A stretch of DNA of 64,000 nt from Amborella trichopoda (lineage: Eukaryota > Streptophyta > Magnoliopsida > Amborellales > Amborellaceae): assembly GCF_000471905.2 (NCBI RefSeq), contig NW_006500031.1, positions 3,623,428 through 3,687,427 on the forward strand, given 5' to 3'. Below are positions 23,298-36,196 of the stretch, piece by piece. The number at the start of each line of letters is the position of its first letter. Position 1 is the first letter of the stretch. The position numbers and the translations under genes were made by a program. The notes under the pieces were generated by a model. It was not told the DNA's origin and did not search any database. It worked only from the letters and a program-made list of their open reading frames with translations.

Positions 23298-24899
23298 ACT
23301 TACTACCCCTTCGTTGGATCATCCTTGTTTGGCTAGTTTCTCCTTTATTTTTCTGTTTTCACATACCACATGGCTTCTGGGTTCTTTAACCCGTTTATTC
23401 GAATAGGGGATTTTTTTATCCTCGCATTCGTGAACTTTCCCAGGAACAAGTTCCTCGAATTTCGTTTCCAACCTTCCTTTTGAGAAAAGACTTAGTGTCT
23501 AGCTCCCAGGTCTTAACTTGAATAGGCGTGAGGAGGGACTTAAAGGTCCCTAATTCCCCATTTCTTCGCCCTGGTGGAACTACCACAAAGGCGCCCTGCA
23601 TTGGCAACACGTCAGCTACCACTAGCAGCATGCACCTTGTCACCGGCAAGTCATTAGTCGGTCACATTGCCGAGGTACACTGAAAGGCTGCATAGTCCCT
23701 TTCTGCATAAGGCAAGAAAGTTTTCATTGCCCTTATGGGTCGCCATAAGGCCAACCTCCACATTCCTGCACCACCACACGTCTCTATGACTATAGACTCA
23801 ACACATCGAGGAGGAGACCTTGGGGCCTCCACCTCACACACACGCATTAAGGTTCGTGGGTCATCCACTCAAGTCACACCTCGAGGCAGCCCTTGTGCTA
23901 CCTCGAGTAAGCATTCAAGATCAGGCCCCCTTGGGCTGGAACCTGTGCACATGCATATGCATCTCACTGCTCGGGGCAACGCCGTTGCTGCGCCAACCCA
24001 AGCACATGGGAGACGACCTTCGTCCTTCCACTCAGCACACACTTGTGCACCCTGTGAGGGGCAGGCTTCCACCTGTTCCCTTACAGACACGTGCTCGAAG
24101 TTCTTGACCTCCTAAGGCCAGACCACCTGTTTGAGCCCTGGCTGACCCCCAAGTCACCCGGAATGCTACTTCAAGAGGCGTACACGTGCCACCTTCCAGG
24201 CCACTGCTTGCTCCTGACTTGGACATCGTCGAGAGGCTCTCCCCTCTTCTTTCGCCCTTTCTTCTCACGACAGAAACCTCAAGACCTGATATTCGAAGGT
24301 TTTCCCTAAGATTACCATCCTCTGCCAGCCTCATCAGATCCGGTATGCCTCTGGAGCCCATAAAGGAGCTCGGGGCAAAGGCCTGATAACTGATGAAGTT
24401 CTTCAACTTCTGAGGCAGCAGCCCAATCTGGCCCCCGTCCAAGGTCCACATTCGCTACCCCATCTCATGGACACTGCCCTCTCAAGCTTTAAGAAGGCAG
24501 GTCAACCTCAACCCAAGTCTCAGTTCTGGAGAGAGGTCTATCGTAGTTTAAAGCTCAAGAAAGATAGAGGACTGCAAATTCCGATTAAGGAGCCGACCAG
24601 AAAAGTCGAGCCACCAAGCTCTAAGGGTCTCCACCCTCAAAATCCCTTCTTCCCTCTTCGAATCATAGAGATTGAAGAAGAGGTGTGAGAATCTTGCATT
24701 GTGGCCAGCGTCATAGAAGACGACCCGACCACCAAGCAACCATGGTCCCAAGACCGTCAAGAGATGATCCTCACACAGTCTGCAGACAAGAGTCGAGTCC
24801 AGTTGAGGCATGCTGACCGATCTGCCACGTGCGACCCGTCAAGCTTGAAAGCCCTCAACTGCAACTAAGGCCGACCTCCCTAGAGAAATAGTCAGTGTA
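23298..24899 (+). other. Tat element leader between primer-binding site and gag
   Basis: About 1.6 kb of mixed composition with open frames on both strands of up to 139 codons (for example plus 23735-24115, minus 24032-24451). None resembles a family I know. Some Tat relatives carry an extra ORF1 here, so part of this may be a decayed ORF1, but nothing in the sequence proves it. Confidence 0.45.
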
Positions 24900-25720
24900 A
24901 TGGTTGTAAACGAACCTGACAACTCTCAGGAAGAGCGCATGAGTAAATTTGAGGACATGGTGTGCATAATGATGGAGAAGATTGATCGCATAGAAGCCGT
25001 GCGACACTCTGTTAACCATGAGGCCAGGTCCCGTCACTCAGATGCTGCACCTCCAAGGCAGCCTCTTCACCCTATCTCACAGGACAATTTTGTCCCTCAC
25101 CTCGTCTCGCAGGCAGACATCGATGCTATGGGGACTCACAGCTTAAAGAACAGACAAATCTCGAGAATACAGGGTGCAACTCTTTATCAAAAGTCGTACC
25201 CTTTATACATTGGTCTGACGTCGTTTCCCTCAGACTATAAGAAAGGGAAGTTTTCCCTATTCAATGGTGCCACATCTTCGCACCAGCATATCGCTCATTT
25301 CCAAGCGGCATGTCGAGAGACAACAGCTGGCGGGAGACTCCTACTCTGTCAGTTCGTTGAAGCACTTGACGGCCTGACTTTTTAGTGGTATGCTCGGCTT
25401 CCCCCAAACTTAGTACATAATTGGGAGGAAACGGAAAAACTATTCCACCAGCGCTTCTATAAGGTTGAGAGAGAGGTTCAAACCCTCGAGCTTTTCACAT
25501 TGACCCAATTTCCAGATAAACCCGTAGATCAATTCATAGCAAGGTGGAGAGATTTGGGCGCTCGTCACCCTAATCCCATGCTTGAGAAGGAAGCTGTTTA
25601 GACCGGTGTGCGAAACCTGCGACCTGAGATAGCTCTACATGTTGAGGCCTCCAACCCCGACCTCCATGTCAGAGCTAATCTCTAAGTCAGTTTGCATAGA
25701 GAGTCTGTCACGCCACCATG
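24900..25720 (+). pseudogene. Tat gag region (fossil)
   Basis: The frame opening at 24900 reads MVVNEPDNSQEERMSKFED. The Gag core follows, with WYARLPPNLVHNWEETEKLF and FIARWRDLGARHPNP (about 25380-25580), the usual retrotransposon_gag signature of Tat elements. It encodes the particle protein in intact relatives. Broken. Confidence 0.82.
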
Positions 25721-26049
25721 GTGGGTCGCGACAACAGTCCTCAAGCTTGGGAAACAATCGGGGGAATGGTAGTTCTCAGGCCAACGCCCGATGTAATCAA
25801 CAAAAAGGGATAATCAATGCAGTTGTCACCATCAATGATGGAAAGAAAGCTGCCTCTCGGACTTTGGACCTCTCCAAGGAGTAAGCACAGCAAAGACAAC
25901 ACCTCAGACAGGCAAACAACAGCCGTCATACAACCGGGTACCCCCACGTACAAACCTTAACCGAGATGACTATTGGACCAGACATCAGAACAAGGTTTAT
26001 TCTTTTGAAAAGGAATGGGTTTCTACGCTGCTCCGACTATTGCTGGGAC

Positions 26050-27461
26050 ATAACATGATTGAGCTACCCTAGATCAAGTTCCCCGATCAAGTTGGTCTCG
26101 ATACGCACACAAGATACTGTGCTTATCATCAAATGGTCAACCACTCCACAGAAGAATTCTACACACTTCAAGATCTCATCGAGGCTCTGATCTAAACGGT
26201 GTGAGATCAAGCTCGAAGAACTCAAGAAAGCATTTGGGGTTGCAGAAGCGTCCTATGCAGTGACAGTTCAAGAAGAAGATGAGGCACCCAACATCCTTCG
26301 TGCCTTGTTTGCCAGGATGCTTTAAGAAGGCCTCATCACGCCAAAACCAACAAGACAACCCAAGCGAATGCTCTGACTTCCACGAGCTATTAGTGAAGAA
26401 AATGCAGAGAGCCTAAGAAGTTGGTGACATTCCAGACAGAGATCCCCAAATCTCTCCTCCACTGGTACAAGAGGACCCCTTGACTCAAGAGCCGAGAAAT
26501 CATAATTCAGCCCCTCTTCTAGCCTTGTTTGAGGTGATGCTCCAATAAGGGCTCATCACTCCTAAGCCGGCAATGCAGCCCAAACACCTTGCCTATGGGA
26601 CCGAGAATCACCGGTGCCCATACCATCAGATATGGGGGCATGAGCTGAATGAATGGGTGCCCATACCATCAGATATGGGGACATGAGCTGAATGAATGTT
26701 ATGGGTTCAAAGCTGTGGTTGCGGAAAAAGTCCAGGCAAGTCACATTCATTATGCTGAACGCCCACAAGTCGATACTTCCACTCAGGAGAGTGTCCTAAT
26801 ACAAGACTCCCGGAAGGATGCCTCTGATCCCGCTGAACCCTCGACTTCCCAGCCAAGAAAAGTCCATCACGGGCCGAGCAGACTCAAGTCTTTGAAGGGA
26901 GAAGCGATTCGTCCAGCTAGGGCTGTTCACAAACCTAGCAAGACAGACCAAGCACCTCCAAAGGTGGCTATAAGAAAACGAGCACCAAGGGATGCTCACC
27001 GGAAGAACATGGTTCCTCATCCATCGGTCGAGCCAGAATTCCTCAGGCCTCTTCCTCCCTTGCCGACTTTAAAAGACTTCATACTGGTCGCCACCGACCT
27101 TATTCCTTCGTCTCATCAAGAGGATACCCCTGAGTCATCTCTTACTCGGGGCACGTCCAATGAGGGTGATGATGTTAAAAGTACTCCCCAACGACCTAAG
27201 CAAGGGAAAGACCCAAAAGACCCCCTGCACACGTCCAATTGTGGTGATGATGTAAAAAGCTGTCCAAATCGGTCTAATGAGGGAAACGACCTTAAAAGTC
27301 CCTCACCTACTGACCCTTCTCCTTCTTCCTCTTATTCTTCTCCTTATCCTTCCTCTTCTATGTCTCCTACAGGTACAACCTTGAAACGTCCAAACTTTGA
27401 GGCTCTTGACAGAGAGTTCGAAAGAACCAATATAAGCAGGACGCACCAAAGACGGCTATAA
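26050..27461 (+). pseudogene. Tat zinc-knuckle region and Pro/Ser-rich linker (fossil)
   Basis: Knuckle-like segments occur near 26125 (CAYHQMVNH) and 26655 (CPYHQIWGHELNECYGFK), the second next to a local 48-bp tandem repeat. From 26700 to 27461 the frame is rich in Pro, Ser, Lys and Asp, with an imperfect repeated motif (GDDVKSTPQRP, GDDVKSCPNRS, GNDLKSPSP) near 27165-27300. I could not recognise the protease domain expected around here. Confidence 0.65.
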
Positions 27462-27709
27462 AATACGTTAGCCCAGGCGGCTGGATTCTTAACAGTTGCT
27501 GACGCCTTAGTGGCTTGAGTTAAGTCAGAACCATCCTCTTCTACCAGGAAGTACAAGAATTCAAAGTCAAAGAAACCCCAGTGGCCTCCTGAGCTTGACT
27601 TTGAGTCGAGACTAAAAGAATCAAGAGGGTAGAGCTCTATCCTCAGGAGGCTTGCCACATGGTATAGGTCTATGAAGTATCAGCTAGCACGGGGCAAAAA
27701 CTGCAGACA

Positions 27710-28780
27710 CCCTTGCAAAGACTAAGCGATTCATATGAGGGTCCTTCTGGCTCTGCAATTGTTGAATCTCAACTTCCCTGTAAATTTCAAATCAAACTCC
27801 TGCAGCCTAATATGCCGTCCATATTTGAGGTCGACCCTTCTGTGCCCCAGTTCGAGAAAGGTGTAGAGATCATGACCTATGCCAGATCTCTATTGGAAGC
27901 GGAGATGTCAGGATCATGGGTCTCTACACTTGAGGTTAATGAGAAAACCTCTGAAGCCAATAATGACGAGTTGCAAGAGGCCCTATAAGAGTGGCAAGAA
28001 GGTGGTCAAGCCACAGCAGATGAACTTGAGGAAATCAATCTAGGGGATGACGCCAACCCCAGACCCAATTTCATCTCGACGATTATGTCTCCAGAAGAGA
28101 AAGAAAATTTCATTGTCTTCTTGTGAGAAAACCGAGATGTCTTTGCATGGCATTACCATGAGATGACTGGTTTAAACCCTCAAGTTGCGATTCACCATCT
28201 TGGCATCGATCCAACTGTCAAACTTGTCAAGCAAAAATCAAGGAGATTTAGGCCTGACCTCGAAATGCAGATAGATGCCGAGGTGACCAAACTCAAACAA
28301 GCAGGCTTCATTCGCGAAGTCAAGTACCAAAAGTGGCTGGCAAATGTTGTACCAGTCAAGAAGGAAAATGGTCAAATCAACATCTGCATTGACTTATGTG
28401 ATCTGAACACCGCTTGCCCAAAGGATGACTTCTCGTTGCCATTCACAGAGATACTCATTGATTATATGGATCACTGTCAAATCTTCTCCTTCATGGATGG
28501 ATACTCCGGGTATAATCAGATACAGATGGCACCAGAAGATGAGGAAGCCACCGCATTCTTGACTCCAAAAGTGGTCTTTTGCTACACAATGATGTCTTTT
28601 GGATTGAAGAATGCTGGTGTCACATACCAGAGAGCGATGACAACCATCTTCAAGGATATGATGCACAAGGAGGTCGAATGTTATGTAGATGACTTGGTGG
28701 TAAAATCCAAAGAGAAAGACGCTCATATGAGAGACCTTGAAAAGTTGTTCGAGCGGTTACGCCTTCAACAACTTACATGA
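27710..28780 (+). pseudogene. Tat reverse transcriptase (fossil)
   Basis: After a Tat-like approach (DVFAWHYHEMTGLNPQVAIHH, core DVFAWHYHEMTGL, about 28137-28200) the polymerase domain shows KQKSRRFRPD, VPVKKENGQINICIDLCDLN, PFTEILIDYM, FMDGYSGYNQI and the catalytic CYVDDLVVKSK (about 28679-28711). This order and wording are typical of gypsy Tat/Athila pol. Confidence 0.9.
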
Positions 28781-29970
28781 ACCCGCTGAAATGCACTTTT
28801 AGCGTGCATTCAAGAAATTTCTTGGGTTCATTGCTGGAAGCTGAGCCAGTCAAGATCAAGGCAATCAAAGAAATGTCATCATCAACTACACTGCGAGAGC
28901 TGTGCTCTCTTCAAGGGCAGCTGGCATACATCCGCTTGTTCATCTCGAACCTCTCAGATCGCTGTAAACCCTTTACACACCTGTTAGAGAAAGATACCCC
29001 ATTCATTTGGGATGAAGCATGTCAAGCAGCCCATGATGACATCAAGCATTATTTTCTCAACCCTTCAGTGCTCTCTACACCGTTATTTGGAATACCTCTC
29101 ATCTTGTACGTGACTGCTTTGAACGAGTCACCAAGGATATTGTTGGCGCAGAACAATGATGAAGGGAAAGAAACTGCACTGTACTATCTCAGCCGCAGGA
29201 TACAAGGGGCCGAGAAAAATTATCCCCTATAGAGAAGATGTGCTTGGCCCTAATCTTCGCAGTACAAAAGCTCCGCCACTACCTACTTGATCATGAAGTA
29301 AAACTTATTTCAAAGGAAGATCTCGTAAAATTTCTCATGACACGCCCATGCCTATTAGGACGTCTTGCTAAGTGGGCATTATTGCTGATGGAATTTAACA
29401 TCACATATGTTCCACAAAAGGCCATCAAGGGCCAAGCTTTGGCAGATTTTCTTGCATCACACCCATACCGGCAAAATCTCCTTTATCAAGTGACCTTCTT
29501 GATGAAGAAGTATTATGTGCAGAACTTACTCATGCATGGGAGATGTACTTCAACAACCTTCCAATCTGATCGAGGAGGCGTCAGAGTGGTATTTATGACT
29601 CCAAAAGGAGGAGTACTGCCTCTTTCTTTCTCTCTCACCGAAGCCTGTTCCCATAACGAGGCAGAATGTCAGGCTCTTATAATTGGGGAAGATAGCCTTT
29701 GATCTAGATTTGGAGCAGCTCAAGATCTATGGTGACTCTGAGTTGGTTATGCTGCAGCTTAAGGGAATATATGATGTGAGAAAAGACATTCTCAAGCCTT
29801 ATCACGATACTGCAAAGTCATATATGGCTCAGCTTGAGGATGTTTCTCTAAGTCACATCCCCAGGAGATTAAACTCGCAGGCTGATGCACTCACAAAGCT
29901 CGGCACTAGAATTCAACTGTCCTCACCAGGGCCTACTCCTGTTTGGGTCGCAGAGTGGAGACACATTTAA
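28781..29970 (+). pseudogene. Tat dual RNase H (classical plus archaeal-type; fossil)
   Basis: The classical RNase H region runs to about 29460 (PLILYVTALNES, ALYYLSRRIQGAEKNY, WALLLMEFNITYVPQKAIKG). A second domain follows with LKIYGDSELVMLQLKGIYDV and SHIPRRLNSQADALTKLGT (about 29715-29910), the archaeal-type RNase H seen in Tat/Ogre elements. The pair is the main evidence for the Tat lineage. Confidence 0.88.
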
Positions 29971-30179
29971 CTAAAAACCGAAGTGGACGCAGATGACAAG
30001 AGAATTCTCTTTCCCGAGTGTCCACCTTATTCATTCAGGGCACTTCGATCGGCCAAAGAAGTTATTAAGACTGAACACGAAATGGCACGAAGTCAAGGAG
30101 CTAAGGTTCAAAAACAAGAATCAGAATTCTTTGACCCAATATGCGCAGAAGTCGAGCAGGTAGAAAATTAGAGAGAGCC

Positions 30180-31370
30180 CATCATTAATTTTATAAAACA
30201 TGGTAGACTCCCAAAAGACCGTGTCGAGCAAAACAGTGTGCGTCAAATGTCTACCAAGTATACCCTCCTTGAAGGAGACACTCTCTTTAGACAGTCATTT
30301 GACGGTATTCTTCTTAGATGTGTGGACGTGCAAGAAGCAAACAAGGTACTAGAAGAAGTACACTCATGCATCTGTGGACTACACCAGTTTGGCCCTAAGC
30401 TCTATGAACGAATATGCAAATTGGGGTACTATTGGCCTTCAATGATTACCGACTCCCTAAACTATGCCAAGAAGTGACAGGTCTGCTAAATACACTCTAG
30501 CCTTGTTCATTCGCCTCCAGAGCCCTTGCACCCTATAGTGGCATCATGGCCCTTCTCACAATCGGCAATGGGTCATGTATTTATTCTAGCTGCAATAGAT
30601 TACTTCTCCAAGTGGGTTGAAGCGGTCCCCCTTAAGCAAGTTCCTAGGACCACAATGGCTAATTTCGTCCGACATCACATCATATACCTGTTCAGAGTGC
30701 CTGACCGGATTATATCTGATAATGGCCCTCAGTTCAGAAGTCATCACATCAATCTCTTAGTTAACCAGTTTGGTTTCGAGTGGAAGTACTCAACTATGTA
30801 CCACCCTTGGGCCAACGGATAAGCTGAGGCTTTCAATAATTCCTTGGGCAACGTTTTAAGGAAATCGATATCAAAGACGAAGAAGAACTAGCACGAGAAA
30901 CTTCTTGAAGCGATGTGGGCCTATCGCACTACCACACGAAGTGCCACTGATTCCACTCCCTATTCCTTGGTCTATAGAGGTGAGGCAGTCTTACCCCTCG
31001 AGATTCAACTACCCTCATTACGGGTCGCCATACATCAAGGACTGACTGAAGATGAGAGAGTCAATCTTCGCTATCAAGAATTGGATGCGCTTGATGAAAA
31101 GAGAATGCAAGCCTAGCAGAATCTTGAGCACAATCAGGGGAGAATGAAGACAGCCTTTGACAAGTCAATCAAGGTTTGCATATTTACCCTTGGAGATCTG
31201 GTTCTAGCTGTTAAAAGGCCGATTGTCATGCATGGACGGCGTCAAGGGAAGTTTGAACCCAAGTGGGAAGGTCCCTTTATAATAAAAAAGGTCTCGACTG
31301 GCACATCCTGATGGAGAGGAGGCAATGCCCCTTATCAATAAGCGATACCTAAAGAAATACTACCCATGAT
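30180..31370 (+). pseudogene. Tat integrase (fossil)
   Basis: It contains a zinc-binding N-terminal part (about 30350-30490, ending LGYYWPSM and related), a catalytic core with AAIDYFSKWVEAVPLKQVP and ISDNGPQFRS (about 30585-30740), a glutamate-bearing stretch near 30825, YSLVYRGEAVLPLEI (about 30961-31005) and a C-terminal GPF-type segment GKFEPKWEGPFIIKK (about 31249-31293). Broken. Confidence 0.88.
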
Positions 31371-31720
31371 GCATACTCAAAAAGACTCATTGCACAAACA
31401 ACAAAGAGTTAAAAAAAGATGGTAAAAAGAAGACAAGCAAGATAGTTCAAACAAAGTTTAACTCTTTTTATTGCTCTTTTTATTGCATTAGAAGGAGTTA
31501 CAAGCTAAAAAAAGGCCCATTATTAGGGAGGTTACAAATCTATCATGCAGTATTGCTCTCACAAAGGGAACAACTGCGGTGGAACGTCGCTCTTGCATCT
31601 GAGGAAAAGAGAATGGCTGCCCTCGGCGTTGCTCTTGCATCTGAGGAGAGGACGGTTACAGGCAAAAAATTTCTTTCGCCATCAGAAGCGTTGCTCGTGC
31701 ATCTGAGGAGACGATGATGG

Positions 31721-32358
31721 TTATAGGCCAAAAGTGGCTCTCACAATAAGAGAAGGTGGAAGTGCTTTAATGGGGTATACCAGACATATGAAGCAAAATT
31801 CTCTGGCAAGGAACTGGCCTATGATGGAGAGCCAACCTTGCTCACAGTGAGGGCCCTTCCACAAAATAACATGGACTTCACTGTTGTGCTGGAGTACTTG
31901 GCTTCTGACAGGCATCATAAACGCAACCTTACCATTAGCCATCACCCTTTGCTTACCCAAGTCATCGTTGTGTGTGACAATCACAGCGGGCAACTCTTCC
32001 CCTAGCATAACCACAGTTGAAAGCAACTTAATGTCATTCATGAAAGGATCGTCAAGTGAATAGCCACCGCCGCACATGATCAATGTCGTATGCGTCATGT
32101 CGCTGGCCATGCACTGATAAGCGCCGGTGTGAGGTTAGCGCCTCTTGTGTCTCTAAAGCCCAGCGGCGGTTGCACTTCTTGAGGACTAATGCCGGCTGTG
32201 ACTAAGAGGGGTAACGCCGACGGTGTTGGACAAAGGGGGTAACGCCGGCTGAGGCTAAGGCCGGTTGTGTTCACTTGCGCCGCACGTGTTCGCTCGTGAC
32301 AGTGACCTTTCACCTTCCCGTGACCCTTCGTCTCCTCGGCGATTGTGAACTTTCCCAA
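31721..32358 (-). other. Antisense open frames in the Tat 3' region
   Basis: Between pol and the 3' LTR the minus strand has two overlapping frames: one of 87 codons starting at 32358 (MGKFTIAEETKGHGK) and one of 129 codons starting at 32110 (MASDMTHTTLIMCGGGYSL). A minus-strand TATA-like box lies about 420 bases before the first start, and the sequence between is CpG-rich. Antisense ORFs at this position are known in some Tat relatives (for example Grande). I cannot assign a function, and the two frames are described separately. Confidence 0.5.
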
Positions 32359-32776
32359 GACTCCTCATTTTCCTACGATGACCCAAATCCTCGGCAACCT
32401 TTTGTCTCCCCGTGAGTGTCCGACTACCTGCGACTACTCACTTTCCCTGCGACCTCTGGTTGCCCACTGGGAAACCGTCTCCCCGCTCGCTGGAAACCAA
32501 CTGTGACACCTCTCCCACTACTCCGGTGACTAAGAACCTCTGTCGGAATACCTCAGCAACCCACCGACGTTCTCCCTGCATCACCTGAACCTTCTATTCC
32601 TCAGCGGAAGCCTCGGTGCTCTCCGATAAACTCTTGCAGACACCCTGTCGAAGCTGCTAAACTTACCGAAATACCTGCGCGCTCGCTGGAAGTTCTCACC
32701 AGAAGTCTCTTCTCTCCCACTGTTACACTCTCATTGTTTTACCTTAGGTAAAATAATAAAAATGGGGTCTTCCCCC

Positions 32777-32785
32777 CTTATATAG
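32777..32785 (-). promoter_or_regulatory. Minus-strand TATA-like box in the Tat 3' region
   Basis: 'ctatataag' on the minus strand, followed downstream by a GC-richer leader and the antisense frames at 32358 and 32110. No independent evidence of transcription. Confidence 0.4.
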
Positions 32786-33634
32786 AAGACGGTTCCCCAA
32801 GGTACCCCTCACAAAGCAAGAATACCAGACAGGACCTTGAAGGCCAAGCAGTAATGAGCCGGATTGGGTCAGGCTCAGACTCGAGGCCCAAAACAGAGGC
32901 TTATCGCCGACTGCGCAATGTCAAGCACCACCCTTTAGATGGGCTGGACTGGGTCGGGCTCAGACCCGAGGCCCGAATGGAGGCTTATTGCTGCCCGTCA
33001 CTAATGCCGCCTGCAACCAATGTTGAACGTAGGGTAATGCCGGCTGTATCGTCGAGTGTGACTAACACCATGTGCAAAGCTACACGCGTCAGTACTATTG
33101 TCGCCTATGACCACTAGTGCTATGTGCACCATTGACTATCGCCGCGTCTGTTACTGTTGTCCATGGCTAGCGTCGTGTATGTCTGAACTTGATTATCACT
33201 GTGAGTATTCTACCACTATCCCTAGTGGAGTTGCATTAAAGCCATAACCTCTGTCATCCTCAGTGGAGTTGCATCCAGGTCGTTCCACCCAGCTCATGAC
33301 TGGTCATCCCCAATGGAGCTAGATGTAGGCCGTTGTCCCTCATCCCTAGTAGGAAGTACACTCGTACTGCAGCCCATTGATCCCCAGCGGGAGTTAAAGT
33401 CGTGCTTACCCCTCTACTTCCCTGTGGATCAGCCACGTACGAAGCTATCATATCCCTAGGAGTCAGGTTACTTTCATGAGCCTATTCCCCATGGAGTTCC
33501 TTAGGGAGTCATACGTCCCCTAATCCCCAGTGAAGTCTGCTTCCTATCTAAAACCCCTGCTATCATTTTACCCCAGTGAGTCAGATAGCTATCCACAAAC
33601 CTATTCCCCATAAAGATTTTTCACCTACTAGACG

Positions 33635-34450
33635 ACCCACACTATGGTCTGTGCTGCATGACCTTAAACTGCACAGCCTTGGTCTAGATGCACGACCTTA
33701 AACTCCATGGTCCAAACTACATGACTTTAAACTATAGCACTATGGTCCAAACTACATAACTTTAAACTTTAGCACTATGATCCATGTTGCACGACCTTAA
33801 ACTCCATGGTCCAAACTACATGACTTTAAACTGTAGCACTATCGTCCAAACTACATAACTTTAAACTTTAGCACTATGGTCCATGTTGCATGACCATAAA
33901 CTGCACAACCTTGGTGATGCATGACTCCATGGTCCAAACTACATGACTTTAAACTGTAGCACAATGGTCCAAACTACATGACCTTAAACTGTAGCATTAT
34001 GGTCCAAATTACATGACTTTAAAATGTAGCACTATGGTCCAAACTACATGACTTTAAACTATAGCACTATGGTCCGAACTACATGACTTTAAACTATAGC
34101 ACTATGGTCCGAACTATATGACCGTAAACTGTAGCGGAGGTCTAGTTGCGCAACCTTAACTACATGATCTTAGTTGCTTCCTAGTTGCATGACTTTAAAC
34201 TACATAACCACAGTCCAAGCTATATAACCTTAAACCACAATGCACGCCCTGGCTGCATGACATTAAAAGGCTTAGCACCATGGTCCAAACTATATGACCT
34301 TAAAATTGTAGCGAAGGTCTAGTTGCATGCCCTTAAACTGCATGGTCCTAATTGCATGACTCTAAACTGCATAACCACGGTCCAAGCTATATGACCTTAA
34401 AGCATAGAGCACGTCTTGGCCGTATGACGTTAAACTTCTTTGCACAGGTC
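33635..34450 (+). repeat. 35-bp tandem repeat in the Tat 3' non-coding region
   Basis: The unit is close to 'actacatgactttaaac' plus 'tatagcactatggtccga', 35 bp. It is clearest at about 33700-34120 with many near-identical copies, then becomes irregular to 34450. A related longer block recurs at about 34820-34905 ('gcataggtcccgaaggcat'). Confidence 0.9.
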
Positions 34451-35419
34451 CCAAAGGCATGACCTTAAATACGCCTCCACACGCACACACACACGCTTTA
34501 CGTGCATCTTCACGCACGTCTTCCCTAACCACCCATTCGTGTGCGTGTTTCACCTTCATTTTCTCCCCAGTTAGTTTGTTCATTTCGTCACTCTCCATCA
34601 TTCCCCAGTGAGTCTCACCGTGCTCACAAAAAGGTGAGTCATCTCGCCATCCATACTCACCGTCAGCTAGTGGGTCACCACTTTTCCACCTTCCATTCAT
34701 ACATCATCCATCTTTCATAGGTAGCCTCATGTCATCTCCCCAAAGTGAGTCAAAACCACCACCATACTCACTCCATGGCCTCCACAGACTGTCATCCGTC
34801 TCTACTATTGTCCAGTTCTATGACCTTAAAATGTAGTACACGTCCTGGCCGCATGATGATAAGAGGCTTTGCATAGGTCCCGAAGGCATAACCATAAATA
34901 TGCGTTCACAAAAAAAAAAGAAAAAGGGCATGGTGTATACCTGGACAAGGGAACGCCATGAGTAAAAATGATGGACTGGAATTGTCAGTAAACCATGAGT
35001 AAAAGAGTTCCGTGAGAATAAAAACTCGGGCTCGGTGAAAACCCGAAAGGGCACCGTGAGTAAAAATTAAAAACAAGGATGGACATGGTCAAAAGGTCAT
35101 GAGTAAAAGAGCCCCAAATAAAGGAAGTTAGTGAAAATTGTCTCTACGGCACCACTTCCCAAGTCCAAGTGAAAATTCGCAAAGGACGCTTGGACCAATA
35201 AACAGGTTGATGCAACACTCACCTCAATAGGCGGCTTTAGCCACATTCTAAAGAGAAAAATCCCTAGTGTCATAGTACCATCCAAAAATATGAGCATCAA
35301 GCAAGATTCGATAGCTTGAGTCCATTTACAAAAAGATTCGAAAAGACAGAAGACTCGCCAAGAAGGCAAGACAAGTCTTAGGACAAAGAGCACTATTCTC
35401 ACGAGGTCACCAAACACAC

Positions 35420-35870
35420 TCCAAAATGCTAAAGATGCCCCAAGAAGGTCAAGCCAGCCAAAACTTGGACCTGCTATGTAATGACACTGCTAGCAGGGGG
35501 CAGGGGTTATACCCACAGCTGGTCACCTCGATAAATTGAGGTACCCTGCCCAACTGAGTACAATCTGGTGCACCACGCAAACGGACGCCAACCAAAGACC
35601 CTTCAGCACATCATCCACAACCAACAACACAACAAACACATTGCAAAATGCTAAAGACGCTCTAAGAAGGCCAAATTCAGCCAGAACTTGGACCTGCTAT
35701 GCAACAACACTACTAGCAGGGTAAGGGTTATACCCACAGTTGTTCACCTCGATAAACTGAGGTACCCTACCCAACTGAGTACAATCTGGTGCACCACACA
35801 AACGGTCACCAACCAAAGGCCCATCAGTAGACCACCAACAAACCCATACCAAAATGGGAAAAATGCCCTT
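35420..35870 (+). repeat. Direct duplication, about 223 bp, near the Tat 3' LTR
   Basis: Two neighbouring copies share 'aacttggacctgctatg', 'ggttatacccacag', 'gaggtaccct' and 'caactgagtacaatctggtg' at an offset of about 223, with scattered differences. Confidence 0.85.
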
Positions 35871-36183
35871 TAGCATGGCACTCGACCGCCAGACGTGCCT
35901 GATTCTGATCAACAAGGTCTGTACAAAATCCTTAGCTGTCAGAATCACAATTAGTCCCTTGAGGGTGAGGACTTCGACAGGATCCCCCAAAAAAGTTACT
36001 TATCCCTTAAAATCTCCATGGATAGACTTGTATATTACATCCAAACATCTGAGCATCCTAGTTGCAACATTGCGTGAATCTCCTCGGCATTCACGTGGTC
36101 TTGTCACTAAGAAGAAAAAAGTAATAAATTCGAAGGAGATTTTCTGAATGTTATCCTTCTTGCTTCTCTTGAAGCACACCATT

Positions 36184-36196
36184 TGGTGGGGCAAGC
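36184..36196 (+). other. Purine-rich tract before the Tat 3' LTR
   Basis: 'tggtggggcaagc' immediately before the LTR start TGTTTGAAAAC. It is in the position of the polypurine tract. Confidence 0.55.

Noticed and set aside
23735-24451. Overlapping frames of 126-139 codons on both strands in the Tat leader as real genes
   Set aside because: No family match and mutually overlapping. An ORF1 remnant is possible but not supported well enough to call.
32854-33117. 87-codon plus-strand frame downstream of Tat pol
   Set aside because: It arises from a local near-duplication around 'gggctggactgggtcgggct' (32941) and has no recognisable motif.
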